Below are positions 7,737 to 16,005 of a DNA stretch of 32,495 nucleotides, in pieces. The stretch is taken from NCBI RefSeq assembly GCF_002086795.1, contig NZ_MVIM01000030.1, positions 1-32,495 on the forward strand, read 5' to 3'. The stretch's first letter is position 1. The number at the start of each line of letters is the position of its first letter. The notes below the pieces were generated by a model. It was not told the origin of the DNA. It ran no database searches and saw nothing but the letters and a program-made list of their open reading frames with translations. This DNA comes from Mycolicibacterium tusciae (GTDB lineage Bacteria; Actinomycetota; Actinomycetes; Mycobacteriales; Mycobacteriaceae). Made by a program: the position numbers and the translations under genes.

Positions 7737-7803
7737 TGTCGATTGTCAAAGTGGATTTCATTTCGTCATTTGACATGACGCAAGTGTCACTTAGATGACG
7801 AAA
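7737..7803 (+). repeat. opposite-type IS21-like end
   Basis: It starts TGTCGATTGTCAAAGTGG, the reverse complement of the termini of copies A-D, and continues with inner words CGTCATTTGACATGACG and CACTTAGATGACG that are also present in those copies. Repeated inner words near a TG..CA terminus match the layout of IS21-family ends. The gap 7804-8061 that follows holds nothing I can assign. Confidence 0.55.
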
Positions 7804-8061
7804 CCTTAGCCGCCCTCCGTATCGCCCTAGGGTAGCTGTGGAGGCGTCACTTCGTGATTGGCGTTGATTTGGCCGCCACTTGTCTCCGTCGTCTATTGAT
7901 GGATCAGGCGCGTAAGCGGGGCTGTCGGCGGCGGCTGTAGGTTCTCATGCCTGATGTCATCTTCGCATCCGCAAAGTCATGTGGATGCCATTTCTCGAAC
8001 CAGCTCGCATCGACCCCCGCGCCGGCTACCGGTTCTCGCCAAAGAGGGCGTATCGACAAAG

Positions 8062-8077
8062 TGTACTATGTAGTACA
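8062..8077. promoter_or_regulatory. TGTACY-N4-RGTACA operator, site 1 (antiporter gene)
   Basis: TGTACT-ATGT-AGTACA, a perfect 6-bp inverted repeat with a 4-bp spacer, 90 bp upstream of the antiporter frame. It is one of five sites of the same form and length in the 8-20 kb island. The design is typical of a TetR-family dimer operator. Confidence 0.7.
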
Positions 8078-8166
8078 GTATGCAACTGCCGAACTCGGGC
8101 TGACTTTGACCAATCGGCGACACGAAGTCGCCGAAACGATGTACTGAGCAGCCGGCCACCACTGAT

Positions 8167-9468
8167 TTGGATACGTACCTGTCCGCCCATTTCGCCTGGG
8201 GCACAGCAAGGAAGGTTCCCCACATCGTCTCGTTGACTGCGGTAGCGATCGTCTCAGTCGTCGCCTTGCTTGCGCCGCTCAGCGTGAGGGTGTTCCGGCT
8301 CGCCGTGCCGGCGATCGTGCTCGAAATTCTTCTCGGCGTCATCCTGGGGCCACAGGTACTCGGCTGGTTGCACATGGACGCTGCGCTGCAGGTGATGTCG
8401 ACGATTGGCCTGAGTTTCCTGCTGTTGCTCGCTGGGCTGGAAATCGACGTACGTCTTTTGCGAGGGGCGCTGCTGCGCCGCGCTGCCGGGGCGTTCGCGG
8501 TGTCGTTCGCTCTTGCGGTGGGAGTGGGTGTCAGCCTCGGGATGTTGGGCCTCGCTCGATCACCGGTGCTGATGGCCCTGATCCTCTCGGCAACCGGGCT
8601 CGGCATCATACTTCCGGTCCTCAAGGACGCGGGGATCGTGGAAACCCGAGCGGGGCAAGTCATCGTGGCTGGTGCATCGATTGCCGAGGTCGTACCCATA
8701 GTGCTTCTTTCCCTGTTGTTTTCCGAAGACACATCAGTCGGGCTCGGGGCCAGGTTGACGCTGCTGGCGGCGTTTCTCGGCTTCACGGGTGTCGTCATCA
8801 CGGTCGTTCTCGGCCTGGAGCGTGCCCGTACCTTGTGCAAGACGATGCTCGACCTGCAGGACACCACCGCCGAGATTCGAGTCCGCGGAACGATGGCCCT
8901 ACTCTTGGTATTTGCTTCTCTCGCGACAGCGTTCGGACTCGAGTCGATCCTGGGAGCGTTCCTCGCCGGGACGGCTCTGACGCTCCTCGACCGCGATGAC
9001 GACATGACCCACACCCAGTTCTATACCAAGCTGCATGCGGTCGGATTCGGTGTATTCATCCCGTTCTTCTTCGTCGCAACCGGGGTGTCACTCGACATTC
9101 GCGCACTTGTCGACCACGCCTCCTCCTTGGCCAAGATCCCTGTCTTCCTTGCTGCCCTCCTGATCGTGCGAGCGTTGCCGGCCATCGTCTACCGTCCGTT
9201 ACTCGCCGGTGGCCGCGACGTTCTGGCCGCGGGCCTACTGCAGGCCACGTCGCTGAGCATTCCGGTGGTGGCCGGGGGCATCGGCGTGGAGCTGGGCCTG
9301 CTGGAACCGGCCAATTACGCCGCGCTGGTCGCCGCCGGCTTGTTGTCAGTCATCGTGTTTCCCCGACTGGCTGTCTTCCTACTGGCGCGGGGCGCTGAAG
9401 CATCCGCTCCGGGCGTGCGCGCAGACGGCAGCCTCAGTGGCGATGACCGACCGCGTCCTGGCCCGTGA
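8167..9468 (+). CDS. CPA2-family cation/proton antiporter
   Basis: A 433-residue integral membrane protein with about 12 hydrophobic helices, belonging to the CPA2 (KefB/GerN-like) monovalent cation/proton antiporter family. Recognisable segments are VLEILLGVILGPQVLGWL near the N-terminus, the LLLLAGLEIDVRLLR motif and the AFLAGTALTLLDRDD helix. The cytosolic TrkA-N (RCK) domain of true Kef proteins is missing; the protein ends shortly after the last helix. The start is uncertain: the frame opens with TTG 8167, but AAGGAAGG at 8210-8217 hints at a start near the TTG at 8233. It likely exchanges K+ or Na+ for H+. Potassium efflux with cytoplasmic acidification protects against electrophiles in bacteria with KefB/KefC, which fits the neighbouring redox genes and the operator upstream. 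Confidence 0.88.
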   Translation: MDTYLSAHFAWGTARKVPHIVSLTAVAIVSVVALLAPLSVRVFRLAVPAIVLEILLGVILGPQVLGWLHMDAALQVMSTIGLSFLLLLAGLEIDVRLLRGALLRRAAGAFAVSFALAVGVGVSLGMLGLARSPVLMALILSATGLGIILPVLKDAGIVETRAGQVIVAGASIAEVVPIVLLSLLFSEDTSVGLGARLTLLAAFLGFTGVVITVVLGLERARTLCKTMLDLQDTTAEIRVRGTMALLLVFASLATAFGLESILGAFLAGTALTLLDRDDDMTHTQFYTKLHAVGFGVFIPFFFVATGVSLDIRALVDHASSLAKIPVFLAALLIVRALPAIVYRPLLAGGRDVLAAGLLQATSLSIPVVAGGIGVELGLLEPANYAALVAAGLLSVIVFPRLAVFLLARGAEASAPGVRADGSLSGDDRPRPGP

Positions 9469-9793
9469 AGACTGTCCGGACGACTTCGAACTTGGGTCGG
9501 CCGAGCGCGGAATGACCACACTCACGGCGGCGTCGCAGGTCGCGACCACGGCAGCGATTCTCGCCTATCTCATGTGGAGCAACGTCGGTCCGCAGCGAGC
9601 CAGAGGGCGTTCCGGAAGACCGGTCCGGGCCGCGGTCGCCTTCGCCGTCTTCGTGGGCTGCAATGCGTCGATTCAAAACGGGAACACCCGCATCTTGCTG
9701 GTGCTGGTGCTGTGCGCTCCCATCGCAGTGGTGGTGAGGCACCTCCGCAGGGAAACCCTATGCGGTCATGGATCGGGTTGCGGCCGGTCGTGA
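9443..9793 (+). CDS. small putative membrane protein
   Basis: A short frame overlapping the last bases of the antiporter gene. From ATG 9512 it would encode three hydrophobic segments (ASQVATTAAILAYLMW, AAVAFAVFVGC, ILLVLVLCAPIAVVV) separated by basic loops, an ordered pattern unlikely by chance. From ATG 9443 it has 23 more polar residues. It overlaps the 3' end of the anti-sigma gene tail to tail by 28 bp. No family is recognised and no good ribosome site is visible, so expression would rely on coupling to the antiporter gene. Confidence 0.45.
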   Translation: MTDRVLAREDCPDDFELGSAERGMTTLTAASQVATTAAILAYLMWSNVGPQRARGRSGRPVRAAVAFAVFVGCNASIQNGNTRILLVLVLCAPIAVVVRHLRRETLCGHGSGCGRS

Positions 9794-10047
9794 TCCTGGT
9801 CGGGCGTGGTCGTCCATCCGCGGAAGGTGTCGAGGAGGCGCTCGCGGAAGCCCTCGTCGAGTTGATCGGACGGAACCCGCCCCAAGGTGCTGATCGTCGA
9901 CCGGAACTGATCGAGGTAGTTGACGCAGCCATCACATTCCAGCAGGTGTGCGTCGAACCTGGCTCGGACGTCGGGATCGAGCGCACCGTCGAGGTAGTCG
10001 GTCACCAGTTCCACGAGTTGCTCGCAGATGATCTCGTCGGCGTTCAT
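9766..10047 (-). CDS. zinc-binding (ZAS) anti-sigma factor
   Basis: A 93-residue protein starting at ATG 10047, which overlaps the sigma-factor stop by 4 bp (ATGA), the usual arrangement for a translationally coupled sigma/anti-sigma pair. It contains the ZAS motif His34-x3-Cys38-x2-Cys41 (AHLLECDGC) within a zf-HC2-type domain, with another Cys at residue 8. In characterised ZAS proteins such as RsrA and RshA the zinc-bound thiols are oxidised by disulfide stress, which releases the sigma factor. It has no membrane segment, so it acts in the cytoplasm. A redox-sensing role is consistent with the neighbouring genes but is inferred. Confidence 0.88.
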   Translation of the reverse strand: MNADEIICEQLVELVTDYLDGALDPDVRARFDAHLLECDGCVNYLDQFRSTISTLGRVPSDQLDEGFRERLLDTFRGWTTTPDQDHDRPQPDP

Positions 10048-10670
10048 GCGGTCGTCCCAAGGTAGTTTTCCAGCTCTTGGCGAACCACGGCTCTGCCGCG
10101 ATGTAGTAGCACCCGCTGGTTGGCCGCGCTGATGTCCAACAATTGGCATACCTCCTGGGAACTGAACCCCTGTACGTCACGCAGAGTGACCACCTCACGT
10201 TGGCGCGCCGGCAAGCGCTGCAGTCCCGCGGTGGCGACCTGTGTGAGTTCCCCGCTGAGCAGCGACCCCTCGGGCGTGTCCGGGAACGGGGCGGGTGGTT
10301 CCTTCCAATGACCGGGCAGGGGATCGCCCGCGTCGCGGAACCGGTCCGGATCGACGGTGCCGCCGGTCATGACGCGCACGGCGGTGTCGGTGTATCGGCG
10401 TTCAGCGAGGCCGTGTTTCTTGGCGACGTTGATCAAGATGGTGAAGATCCACGTCCGTAGTGAGGCCCGACCCTCGAACTTGTCGATGCCCTTGAAGATC
10501 GCGATCCACGTCTCCTGCACAACGTCCTCGGCGAGCTCGTTGCTGGACACGTATCCGCGCGCCACTCGTTGCATCGAGGGCCCGTAAAGGTCGAGGAGCT
10601 TGCTGAACGCCTCCGGATCACCATTGCGCAGTCGGTCGGCCAGCGCCGCGGTGCCCACCGGTTCCAGCAT
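10044..10670 (-). CDS. ECF RNA polymerase sigma factor
   Basis: A 208-residue ECF sigma factor. Region 2 spans about residues 15-95, with DPEAFSKLLDLYGP, LAEDVVQETWIAIFKGIDKFEGRASLRTWIFTILINVAKKH. Region 4 (about 145-200) contains LPARQREVVTLRDVQGFSSQEVCQLLDISAANQRVLLHRGRAVVRQEL, a normal helix-turn-helix. The cognate anti-sigma gene overlaps its end. It is transcribed divergently from the TetR gene at 10948, and the operator at 10876-10891 lies in the shared 277-bp gap, so TetR might control both. I cannot name a close M. tuberculosis counterpart with confidence. Confidence 0.9.
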   Translation of the reverse strand: MLEPVGTAALADRLRNGDPEAFSKLLDLYGPSMQRVARGYVSSNELAEDVVQETWIAIFKGIDKFEGRASLRTWIFTILINVAKKHGLAERRYTDTAVRVMTGGTVDPDRFRDAGDPLPGHWKEPPAPFPDTPEGSLLSGELTQVATAGLQRLPARQREVVTLRDVQGFSSQEVCQLLDISAANQRVLLHRGRAVVRQELENYLGTTA

Positions 10671-10875
10671 GTCGGAATCCCCTCGTCGGCCGTGCGTGAG
10701 CGATCGCTACCCGGCCGCCGCGCCATAAGCGCCGAAGTCACCAGTGAATAGCACAGTAGATGGCTCGTGCGGATTGTGTCCGGTATCTGCTCCTGGCTGG
10801 GCAACGGAGGGTGACGAGGGGACGTGCCGGGTAGATCGGTCTCGACGCCGTGGTGGTGCGAGGTCCGATGCGAAC

Positions 10876-10891
10876 TGTACCGGGAGGTACA
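10876..10891. promoter_or_regulatory. TGTACY-N4-RGTACA operator, site 2 (TetR/sigma divergent region)
   Basis: TGTACC-GGGA-GGTACA, perfectly symmetric arms. It lies 56 bp before the TetR start and 206 bp before the sigma-factor start, a typical position for autoregulation of the TetR gene. Confidence 0.72.
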
Positions 10892-10947
10892 CCTGACTGC
10901 GTAGAGGTCGCAGTCTTGGCGACTGACCGAGAAGCTATCGTGGACTG

Positions 10948-11619
10948 ATGGCAGCAACGCGGGCGCCCGAGAAGGCGGCAACGGGCGAGAGCCCAAGGCC
11001 GTCTTTGTCCCCGCGGGGGCTGCGCAGCCGTGCAGCGATTGTCGACGCGGCTGCGACCATGATGCGTCAAAGTGGCGTGGCGTCGACCAGCCTCGATGAC
11101 GTGCTGGCGGCCGCGGGCTGCGGCAAGTCGCAGCTGTACCACTACTTCGACGACAGGGCCGACCTCATTCGGGCGGTCATCGACCGTCAGGTCGAACTCA
11201 TCTTGGCGGCGCAACCAGCGATACACCACGCCGACTCCTGGGCGGGCCTGAAGCGGTGGTCTGAGCAGGTGATGGAGAGCCATCGTGTCCTGGATGGGCC
11301 GTTCGCGTGCCCGCTCGGATCGATGGCCGCCGAACTGAAGAACGATCCCGCTTATCTTCCACATTTGGACGCCGCCTTCCGGCGCTGGGAGGAGCCGCTG
11401 GCACGCGGCTTGGAAGTCATGCGCGAGCGAGGTCAGCTCACACGGCAGTCAGATCCCGATAGATTGGCCCAATCGATCGTCGCGGCCGTGCAGGGTGGGT
11501 TGATGATGGCCCAAATCCACGACGATGGCACGGTTTTCGAGGATGCGGTGGAGAACGCGCTGCTGTCTCTGCGTCGCAGGGCAACACCGCGGCGACGGAC
11601 GGTCGCGGCGAAGAGCTGA
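10948..11619 (+). CDS. TetR-family regulator with a conserved Cys motif
   Basis: A 223-residue TetR-type repressor. The N-terminal HTH (about residues 25-75) reads RAAIVDAAATMMRQSGVASTSLDDVLAAAGCGKSQLYHYF, with recognition helix GKSQLYHYF. The C-terminal ligand domain contains DGPFACPLGS, a motif of LmrA/YxaF-type TetR regulators, putting Cys121 in the ligand domain; Cys58 sits in the HTH. Cysteine oxidation or alkylation switches off some TetR proteins (for example NemR), so electrophile sensing is plausible. It is the best candidate to bind the five TGTACY-N4-RGTACA sites, one of which lies directly in front of it. It converges with a second TetR gene that has the same ligand-domain motif. 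Confidence 0.9.
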   Translation: MAATRAPEKAATGESPRPSLSPRGLRSRAAIVDAAATMMRQSGVASTSLDDVLAAAGCGKSQLYHYFDDRADLIRAVIDRQVELILAAQPAIHHADSWAGLKRWSEQVMESHRVLDGPFACPLGSMAAELKNDPAYLPHLDAAFRRWEEPLARGLEVMRERGQLTRQSDPDRLAQSIVAAVQGGLMMAQIHDDGTVFEDAVENALLSLRRRATPRRRTVAAKS

Positions 11620-11656
11620 CCGAGTCGGGTCGTGGGCACGTTGACCAGATCCTGGC

Positions 11657-12283
11657 TCAGACCTGGTAACGCCGCAGCGCCGCCACCGCGTCTTCGAGCA
11701 CGTCGCGCATGATCTCGATCCGGCCGTGGACAGAGGCGAGGAGGTATCCGCCTTGCAGAGCCGCGAGAAGGCTGGCGGCAAGGCGGTCTGGATTGGCGTC
11801 GGAATCCATCTCGCCGCAAGTCTGAATCCGGCGTAAGCCTGCGGCCAGATGTCCCTCCCAAGTGCGGAAAGCAGCATCCAACGCAGGTTGGTACTCCGGA
11901 GAGTTTCTCAGTTCCGCAGCCAAGGTCCCGAGGGGACAGGCGAACGGGCCATCCTCGGCCGGTTGGGCGTCCACCACGCGCGTCACCCACGTATCGAGTC
12001 CGTCCCATGAATTGATCTCCGCGGCGGCAACTTGGCCGTCGAGTAAGGCCGCCAGTTCCCGGTCTATGACCGCTCGGACCAGTTCAGTTTTATCGCGAAA
12101 ATGGCGATCAAGCTCTCGGACCTCTGCGCCAGATGCGTGGGAGACATCACCGATCGACGTAGCGGCGACGCCGCGGTGGTACATCATCGAGGCGGCAGCA
12201 TTGACGATCGCCGCACGTGCATGCCGGTGATGTTGTGTGCCCGAAGTGTTGCAGACAGTCCCCGGGGTCGAGCATTCGTTCAT
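11657..12283 (-). CDS. second TetR-family regulator, paralogue with divergent HTH
   Basis: A 208-residue TetR protein. ATG 12283 is chosen because the domain starts soon after it; the longer upstream frame is out of character. The ligand domain repeats the paralogue's DGPFACPLGTLAAEL motif (Cys116) and aligns to its end, so the two genes derive from a common ancestor. The HTH differs: the turn and recognition helix read ASGAEVRELDRHF, lacking the usual Ser/Lys-x-x-Leu-Tyr pattern. DNA binding may be altered, so it may bind different sites or act as a partner of the first TetR. It faces the first TetR gene tail to tail across 37 bp. Operator site 3 lies 152 bp upstream. Confidence 0.85.
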   Translation of the reverse strand: MNECSTPGTVCNTSGTQHHRHARAAIVNAAASMMYHRGVAATSIGDVSHASGAEVRELDRHFRDKTELVRAVIDRELAALLDGQVAAAEINSWDGLDTWVTRVVDAQPAEDGPFACPLGTLAAELRNSPEYQPALDAAFRTWEGHLAAGLRRIQTCGEMDSDANPDRLAASLLAALQGGYLLASVHGRIEIMRDVLEDAVAALRRYQV

Positions 12284-12434
12284 CAGAACTCTCCAATCGT
12301 CTTTCGTTTGGAACCTCGCCACCCCACGGCACTGTGACTGGTTGGCGTTCGGTCGTAATGCCACAGGCGCCTTCTCGGCGGCTGTATGACTGCTATCCCA
12401 CAGCCCGGGGCAGTGATGTCCGCGTGACATCTGT

Positions 12435-12450
12435 TGTACTCACCGGTACA
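12435..12450. promoter_or_regulatory. TGTACY-N4-RGTACA operator, site 3 (TetR2/DUF417 divergent region)
   Basis: TGTACT-CACC-GGTACA, matching arms with one A:C position that fits the Y/R consensus. It sits in the 421-bp gap between the divergent second TetR gene and the DUF417 gene. The rest of that gap (12451-12690) contains no gene I can support. Confidence 0.66.
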
Positions 12451-12704
12451 GTTTCATCGCACTGGTGGCGGTTGAGTCTTGCTCCTTCGAGTGGGTCGCC
12501 CGATCAGTCCGGCTCGGCTGCATGGGCGCCGCGCGATGATCAGACGTAGGGGAGTGTCGGTGTGGGTAGCTTCCGTTACACGTCGGGTCGGAATGCATCC
12601 CCAGCTCCCAAAAGTCGATCGGTCGACGCCGTCGTGTAACGCCACGCCCGACCGGAAGCACTCATGATCTGGAGACGGCCTACTCAACGATAGAAGGAAG
12701 GCCA

Positions 12705-13211
12705 ATGTCATTGGAAAATGCCATATCTCGCCTGTATTGTTCACCCATCGCCTCTCGGGTGGCCCCGGCCGGGGAAGTTGCGGTGCGGTACGCACTCGTG
12801 TTCGTCATCGCGTGGATCGGCGCACTGAAGTTCACCACCTATGAGGCCAATGCCATCCAACCGCTGGTCGCGAGCAGCCCCCTGATGAGCTGGGTGTACG
12901 ACATCTTCTCGGTGACGACCTTCTCGGCAGTGCTGGGTGTCGTCGAACTGGCGACTGCCGCGCTTATTGCCGTTAAGCCATGGGCGCCCAGGGCATCCAT
13001 TGTGGGCAGTGTGATGGCAATCGGGATGTTCGTCGTAACGCTCAGCTTCATGTTCACCACTCCCGGAGTGATGGCGCTCGAAGCCGGCGGGTTCCCGGTG
13101 CTGTCCATGGTGGGCAACTTCTTGGTGAAGGACGTCGTCCTCCTCGCAGTGGCGCTGTGGACTCTCGGTGACGCCGTGCGGACGCTGCGCGCGGAACCGC
13201 TGGGTCAATGA
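12705..13211 (+). CDS. DUF417 (YkgB/RclC-like) membrane protein
   Basis: A 168-residue, four-helix inner-membrane protein of the DUF417 family. The diagnostic first loop RYALVFVIAWIGALKFTTYEANAIQPLVASSPLMSWVY is present, followed by LSFMFTTPG and NFLVKDVVLLAVALWTLGDA. E. coli RclC (YkgB) is the best-known member. It is encoded with the flavoprotein RclA in the reactive-chlorine resistance locus, and a CxxxxC flavoprotein is encoded about 1.4 kb downstream here. The exact activity of the family is unknown. The ATG is preceded by a strong AGAAGGAAGG at 12692-12700. Operator site 3 lies upstream. Confidence 0.88.
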   Translation: MSLENAISRLYCSPIASRVAPAGEVAVRYALVFVIAWIGALKFTTYEANAIQPLVASSPLMSWVYDIFSVTTFSAVLGVVELATAALIAVKPWAPRASIVGSVMAIGMFVVTLSFMFTTPGVMALEAGGFPVLSMVGNFLVKDVVLLAVALWTLGDAVRTLRAEPLGQ

Positions 13212-13268
13212 CAGTCCGCCGCGTTCTGACCCAAGGCCTTCTGTCTGGTCGCCATCCCGGGGACAAAC

Positions 13269-13284
13269 TGTTCTGTGTAGTACA
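13269..13284. promoter_or_regulatory. TGTACY-N4-RGTACA operator, site 4 (hydrolase-OsmC operon)
   Basis: TGTTCT-GTGT-AGTACA, one mismatch from the consensus in the left arm. It lies 35 bp before the ATG at 13320, so a bound repressor would block this promoter. Confidence 0.66.
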
Positions 13285-13319
13285 TTTCACTCGCAATCGT
13301 CCTCAGCCGAGGGAGGCAC

Positions 13320-14558
13320 ATGAGCACCTCAGCCCGAACGGTCTTCCGCGGCAGTAGCGGCGAATTGACCGGCAAGTTGGAGATGCCGATCGGCGATCCG
13401 AAAGCCTGGGCGCTGTTCGCGCACTGCTTCACCTGCGGCAAGGATAACGCTGCAGCAGGCCGGATCTCGCGTGCCTTGGCGGCGCAGGGGATCGCGGTAC
13501 TGCGGTTCGACTTCACCGGCCTGGGGGAGTCCGAGGGTGAGTTCGCCGCGACCGGCTTCAGTTCCAACGTCGAAGATTTGGTGCATGCCGCAGACCATCT
13601 CCGCGACCAATTCAGTGCCCCAGCCGTGCTGATCGGGCATTCGCTGGGCGGGGCGGCAGTCTTGGCAGCCGCATCTCGAATTCCCGAGGTTCGCGCGGTC
13701 GTCACCATCGGTGCACCGGCTGACCCCTTCCACGTCGTCGGATTGCTGGGCGACGCGCTACCCGGCGTCGAAGCGGGCGAGGCCACGGTATCGATCGGGG
13801 GTCGACCGTTTCGGGTGCGTCGCGAATTTCTCGACGACATCGCGATGCAACCGCAGTGCGAGCGCATCGCCGCCCTCGACACTGCGCTACTCGTCATGCA
13901 TTCCCCGCTCGACGAGGTGGTGTCGGTGAACAACGCGCGGATCATCTTCGACACCGCGCGGCACCCGAAATCGTTCATCACTCTCGACGGCGCCGACCAC
14001 CTTCTCAGCAATCGGGCCGACGCGGGGTACACGGCGAGCGTCCTTGCCGCTTGGCTGAGTAGGTACGTGGCGGCACCTACGGCGACCCGCGACCTGAACA
14101 CCGATGACTTGGCCGACGGTGCCGTGCGGGTCGCCGAAAGCGGACCCGGCAGACTCACCCAGCAGATCGGTACGCGCCGGCATCGACTGACCGCGGACGA
14201 ACCCCGACCCATCGGCGATGACGCCGGCCCAACACCGTACGACCTTCTCCTGGCCGCGCTCGGCGCCTGCACGTCGATGACGGTGCGGATGTACGCCGAT
14301 CGGAAGCAGTGGCCGCTCGAACGCATCGTCGTCGATTCGCGCCACTCCCGCGTCCACGCCAAGGATTGCGCCGAATGTGAGACCGCCACGGGGATGGTCG
14401 ACCGGATCGAACGCGACATCACCCTCATCGGCCCGCTCGACGGCGACCAACGTGCCAAGCTGCTCGACATCGCCGACCGGTGCCCGGTGCATCGCACCCT
14501 TCGCTCCGAAGTGTCCATTCATACCGCTGACGCACGAGCCGACCGAGACAGAGGCTGA
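13320..14558 (+). CDS. bifunctional alpha/beta-hydrolase and OsmC-family peroxidase-like protein
   Basis: A 412-residue fusion. Residues 1-250 form an alpha/beta hydrolase with the nucleophile elbow GHSLGG (Ser108), Asp198 in HSPLDEVV and His227 in DGADHLLS, a complete triad. Residues 265-405 form an OsmC/Ohr-like domain with the two peroxidatic cysteines in LGACTSM (Cys317) and DRCPVHRTL (Cys388). An extra CxxC (Cys350, Cys353) is present. OsmC proteins reduce organic hydroperoxides; the fused hydrolase may release acyl or peroxide-bearing substrates. ATG 13320 follows GGGAGG at good spacing. The stop is one base before the next gene, so the flavoprotein is in the same operon and may supply electrons; that link is inferred. 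Confidence 0.92.
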   Translation: MSTSARTVFRGSSGELTGKLEMPIGDPKAWALFAHCFTCGKDNAAAGRISRALAAQGIAVLRFDFTGLGESEGEFAATGFSSNVEDLVHAADHLRDQFSAPAVLIGHSLGGAAVLAAASRIPEVRAVVTIGAPADPFHVVGLLGDALPGVEAGEATVSIGGRPFRVRREFLDDIAMQPQCERIAALDTALLVMHSPLDEVVSVNNARIIFDTARHPKSFITLDGADHLLSNRADAGYTASVLAAWLSRYVAAPTATRDLNTDDLADGAVRVAESGPGRLTQQIGTRRHRLTADEPRPIGDDAGPTPYDLLLAALGACTSMTVRMYADRKQWPLERIVVDSRHSRVHAKDCAECETATGMVDRIERDITLIGPLDGDQRAKLLDIADRCPVHRTLRSEVSIHTADARADRDRG

Positions 14559-14559
14559 C

Positions 14560-16005
14560 ATGACTGAAGATTCAGAATTCGACGTAGTCGTGATCGGTGG
14601 CGGGCCTGGCGGCGCGTCAGCGGCGCAATACCTCATCGCCGAAGGGCTCGAGGTGGCCCTGGTGGAGGAGCGCCTCATCGGCGGTGAATGCCACTACTGG
14701 GCATGTAATCCGACCAAGACGCTACTGCGCCCGATCGAAGTACTGGCCCTGGCGAAGGCCGTCCCCGGCGTCCGGGAAGCTGTGGGGTCGGGGCAGCTCG
14801 ACGTCGCTGCCGTCTTCGCCAAACGCGACGCCATCGTCGATCATCTCAACGATGAGGGTGTCACCGCCGCTCTGCAGCAAAGCGGCCTCACGGTGTTGCA
14901 CGCCCACGGCCGGCTCGCAGGCCCCCGCGTGGTCACCGTCACCCACCCCGGCGGCCGCGAGGAGACTGTCCGCGCGCGGCAGGCGGTCGTGCTCGCCACC
15001 GGTACCCGCCCCGCCATCCCCGACGTACCAGGGCTGGCCGACGCGCGCCCCTGGACCAACCGCGACCTGGCGGCCATGACGCACGTACCGCCACGGACCC
15101 TGATCATCGGCGGCGGCGTCGTCGCCGTCGAGTTCGCCACCATCCTGGCCGGTCTGGGCTCCAAGGTGACGCTGCTCGCGCGGGGCCGGACCCTGCTGCG
15201 CAACTCCGAGACCGTCGCCAGCGAGATGGTCACCGAGTCGTTGCGACGCAACGGAGTTGACCTTCGCTTTGAAGCTCACCCATCCGGAGTGGTCCGATCC
15301 GTCGCGGGCGGCACGGTCTCCGCCACCGTCGGGGACGAGACCATCGAGATCGACGAGGTCGTCGTCGCCGCAGGACGGGTGGTCAACACCGATTCCCTCG
15401 GCTTGGAATCCGTGGGGCTGCGTAGCGGAGAGTTCGTGCCCGTCGACGACCATCTGCAGGCACTCGGAGTCGACGGCACCTGGCTGTACGCGATGGGTGA
15501 CACCACCGGACGCGCGCTCTTATCGCACCTGTCGCAATACCACGCAGTCGTCGTCGCCGATATCATCGCCGCCCGCGCACAAGGCCGTCGGCTCGGCGCC
15601 GATGAACTCATCGCCCGCGACCCACACAACCTGCCCCAGGTCATCTACACCGACCCCCAGGTCGTCGAGGTGGGACGAACCGAAAGTCAGGCGCGCGCCG
15701 ACGGATTCACGGTCACGACGACCACCGCGCGGTACCCGGAGTCCGTGCCCGACCTCGCCATCTTCCGCGACGGCTTCGACGCCTGGGCGAAACTGGTCAT
15801 CGACGCCGACACGGACACCCTGCTCGGCGCGACGTTCGTCGGACCCGAGTTCGCCGAACTCGCCCAAGCGGCCACCCTCGCCATCGTCGCCAAGGTACCA
15901 GTCGAGACACTCCGCCACGTCGTGGCACCGCACCCGTCGATCAACCAGATCTGGAACCCGCTCCTCGCCCGACGAAGGGGTCATTCAGGTGGCCCGACCA
16001 GCTGA
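14560..16005 (+). CDS. FAD-dependent disulfide oxidoreductase (RclA/mercuric-reductase-like)
   Basis: A 481-residue class I flavoprotein disulfide reductase. It has the FAD Rossmann motif VVVIGGGPGGASAA (residues 9-22), the redox pair Cys44-x4-Cys49 in GGECHYWACNPTKTLLRP, the NAD(P)H Rossmann motif IIGGGVVAVEFATILAGLG near 185-205, and FAD motif two (LYAMGDTTG). The interface helix near the end reads APHPSINQIW, without the Glu that follows the catalytic His in lipoamide dehydrogenase (HxxxxE), so this is probably not a lipoamide enzyme. The substrate may be another disulfide, metal ion or quinone, as in RclA and MerA relatives. ATG 14560 is two bases after the OsmC-fusion stop codon, implying coupled translation. 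Confidence 0.92.
   Translation: MTEDSEFDVVVIGGGPGGASAAQYLIAEGLEVALVEERLIGGECHYWACNPTKTLLRPIEVLALAKAVPGVREAVGSGQLDVAAVFAKRDAIVDHLNDEGVTAALQQSGLTVLHAHGRLAGPRVVTVTHPGGREETVRARQAVVLATGTRPAIPDVPGLADARPWTNRDLAAMTHVPPRTLIIGGGVVAVEFATILAGLGSKVTLLARGRTLLRNSETVASEMVTESLRRNGVDLRFEAHPSGVVRSVAGGTVSATVGDETIEIDEVVVAAGRVVNTDSLGLESVGLRSGEFVPVDDHLQALGVDGTWLYAMGDTTGRALLSHLSQYHAVVVADIIAARAQGRRLGADELIARDPHNLPQVIYTDPQVVEVGRTESQARADGFTVTTTTARYPESVPDLAIFRDGFDAWAKLVIDADTDTLLGATFVGPEFAELAQAATLAIVAKVPVETLRHVVAPHPSINQIWNPLLARRRGHSGGPTS

Noticed and set aside
7977..9014. A 345-residue minus-strand frame over the antiporter gene
   Set aside because: It is a Ser/Arg/Thr-rich shadow of the antiporter frame, which has clear transmembrane and family motifs.
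13205..14518. A 437-residue minus-strand frame over the hydrolase-OsmC gene
   Set aside because: Shadow of the intact plus-strand gene with complete catalytic residues.
14377..14559. Upstream extension of the flavoprotein frame
   Set aside because: It overlaps the OsmC domain coding region in another frame; the ATG at 14560 begins directly before the FAD-binding strand.
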